Positions 6,360 to 7,082 of a stretch of 7,082 nt of DNA are shown piece by piece. The notes below the pieces were generated by a model. That model was not told where the DNA came from, did no database searches, and saw nothing but the letters and a program-made list of their open reading frames with translations. Position 1 is the stretch's first letter, and each line of letters starts with the position of its first letter. A program made the translations under genes and the position numbers. This DNA is from an uncultured Micavibrio sp. Its GTDB lineage: Bacteria; Pseudomonadota; Alphaproteobacteria; Micavibrionales; UBA1664. The DNA lies in assembly GCA_913057885.1 (NCBI GenBank), contig CAJXOI010000040.1, positions 1 through 7,082 on the forward strand, read 5' to 3'.

Positions 6360-7082
6360 TGGCGATGAAGCTTAAAATATTCATATACCTTTCCGTTTTT
6401 ATTTTGATGCCGATATTGGCCGTGTGGGCAGGTATATCTGGATCTCCAATCCCTGCAGGAGTGGATCATCGTGTTTCAAGTGAGTTTGGCCCACGGGCAT
6501 CCCCTGGAGGCATCGGCAGCACATGCCACAAAGGAATTGACTACGCAGTAGGTGTCGGCAACCCGATGCTTTCAACCATTAGCGGACAAGTTGTTACGGC
6601 TGGCTCAGTCGGGGGCTATGGAAACACAGTAGTTGTTCAATCACAAAATTATTCTGTCCTTTATGGGCATTTGGATACAATCAACGTGAGTAACGGTCAA
6701 AATATCACGGCAGGTACATCCGTGGGGAATTCCGGTAACACAGGAAACAGCACAGGTCCACACCTTCACTATGAGATCCGTGTGGTCAGCCCCACAACAG
6801 GCGAAATGATGCCTGTTAACCCAGCATTGGTTCAACCAAATATGAATTTGGACGATCCAGCAACACGTCAATCCCTCATTGAAGCGTCCCGTACATCAAT
6901 GGAGACTGGGAACGGTGAATGTAATTTAACTGCTGCGGGAGATCTTGGTGCTGGAGGTGAAGCTCTGGCTCCTGGAACGCAAACAGACGAAAACGGCGCC
7001 ATCATCGGATGTGAAGAAGGTATTCAAGAGCAAGGTGCAGAAATGGCCGATGCGTTGGCACAACAACAGATAGAAGCCGCAA
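6359..7082 (+). CDS. Exported M23 (LytM/lysostaphin-type) metallopeptidase with C-terminal shared domain; runs off the right edge
   Basis: This is an open reading frame of 241 codons with no stop before the window ends. Residues 5-23 form a hydrophobic signal peptide or anchor. The M23 domain follows at about 37-145, with zinc ligands His57 and Asp61 (HKGID), His104 (YGHL), and His135/His137 (PHLHY). All expected catalytic positions are present, so it should be an active zinc endopeptidase that cuts peptidoglycan cross-bridges or stem peptides. A linker (about 160-214, rich in Gly, Ala and Thr) leads to IGC at 216-218. The last 26 residues align without gaps to the start of the shared domain of the 259- and 448-residue proteins (for example ALAQQQIEAA against ALAQQQLEAA). 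The start is fixed by GGAGGG at 6344-6349 about nine bases upstream and by the one-base overlap with the previous stop. The remainder of the domain should lie beyond the window. Confidence 0.92.
   Translation, partial: MAMKLKIFIYLSVFILMPILAVWAGISGSPIPAGVDHRVSSEFGPRASPGGIGSTCHKGIDYAVGVGNPMLSTISGQVVTAGSVGGYGNTVVVQSQNYSVLYGHLDTINVSNGQNITAGTSVGNSGNTGNSTGPHLHYEIRVVSPTTGEMMPVNPALVQPNMNLDDPATRQSLIEASRTSMETGNGECNLTAAGDLGAGGEALAPGTQTDENGAIIGCEEGIQEQGAEMADALAQQQIEAA

Overview
The window looks like chromosomal DNA of an alphaproteobacterium of moderate GC content. The evidence is a DUF3126-type small protein, a family seen essentially in Alphaproteobacteria, next to a bacterial thrS and a trigger-factor gene. 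I cannot name the genus. A lineage such as Micavibrio would be compatible, but nothing in the window proves it.

Region 1 (1-3011) is housekeeping. A trigger factor gene (tig) runs off the left edge on the minus strand. A short divergent control region separates it from thrS on the plus strand. thrS overlaps by one base a YffB/Spx/ArsC-type reductase-like gene, which carries an in-frame TGA exactly at a conserved Trp position. A DUF3126 gene closes this group.

Region 2 (3012-3158) is a 147-bp AT-rich intergenic stretch. It holds three TCATTAA words, two of them 10 bp apart inside an interrupted hairpin, and is the likely control region of the next operon.

Region 3 (3159 to the right edge) is a tightly packed operon of at least five genes for exported proteins; junctions are 1-base or 4-base overlaps or short gaps. 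Three of them (first, third and fifth) share one C-terminal domain. This domain starts at an Ile-Gly-Cys motif, spans about 220 residues, has five conserved Cys and a glycine-rich middle, and I do not recognise it. In gene 1 it follows only a signal peptide. In gene 3 it follows a lysozyme-like lytic transglycosylase domain. In gene 5 it follows an M23 (LytM) endopeptidase domain, and the window ends 26 residues into it. Genes 2 and 4 encode small exported proteins that appear distantly related to each other.

The glycan-cutting and peptide-cutting modules therefore appear to be delivered on a common carrier domain, interleaved with possible partner or inhibitor proteins. This looks like an undescribed peptidoglycan-remodelling or cell-lysis system. 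Two of the carrier domains share a 379-bp block with only two differences, both synonymous, while both flanks are clearly diverged. That is the pattern of recent gene conversion, or of an assembly artefact that needs to be excluded.
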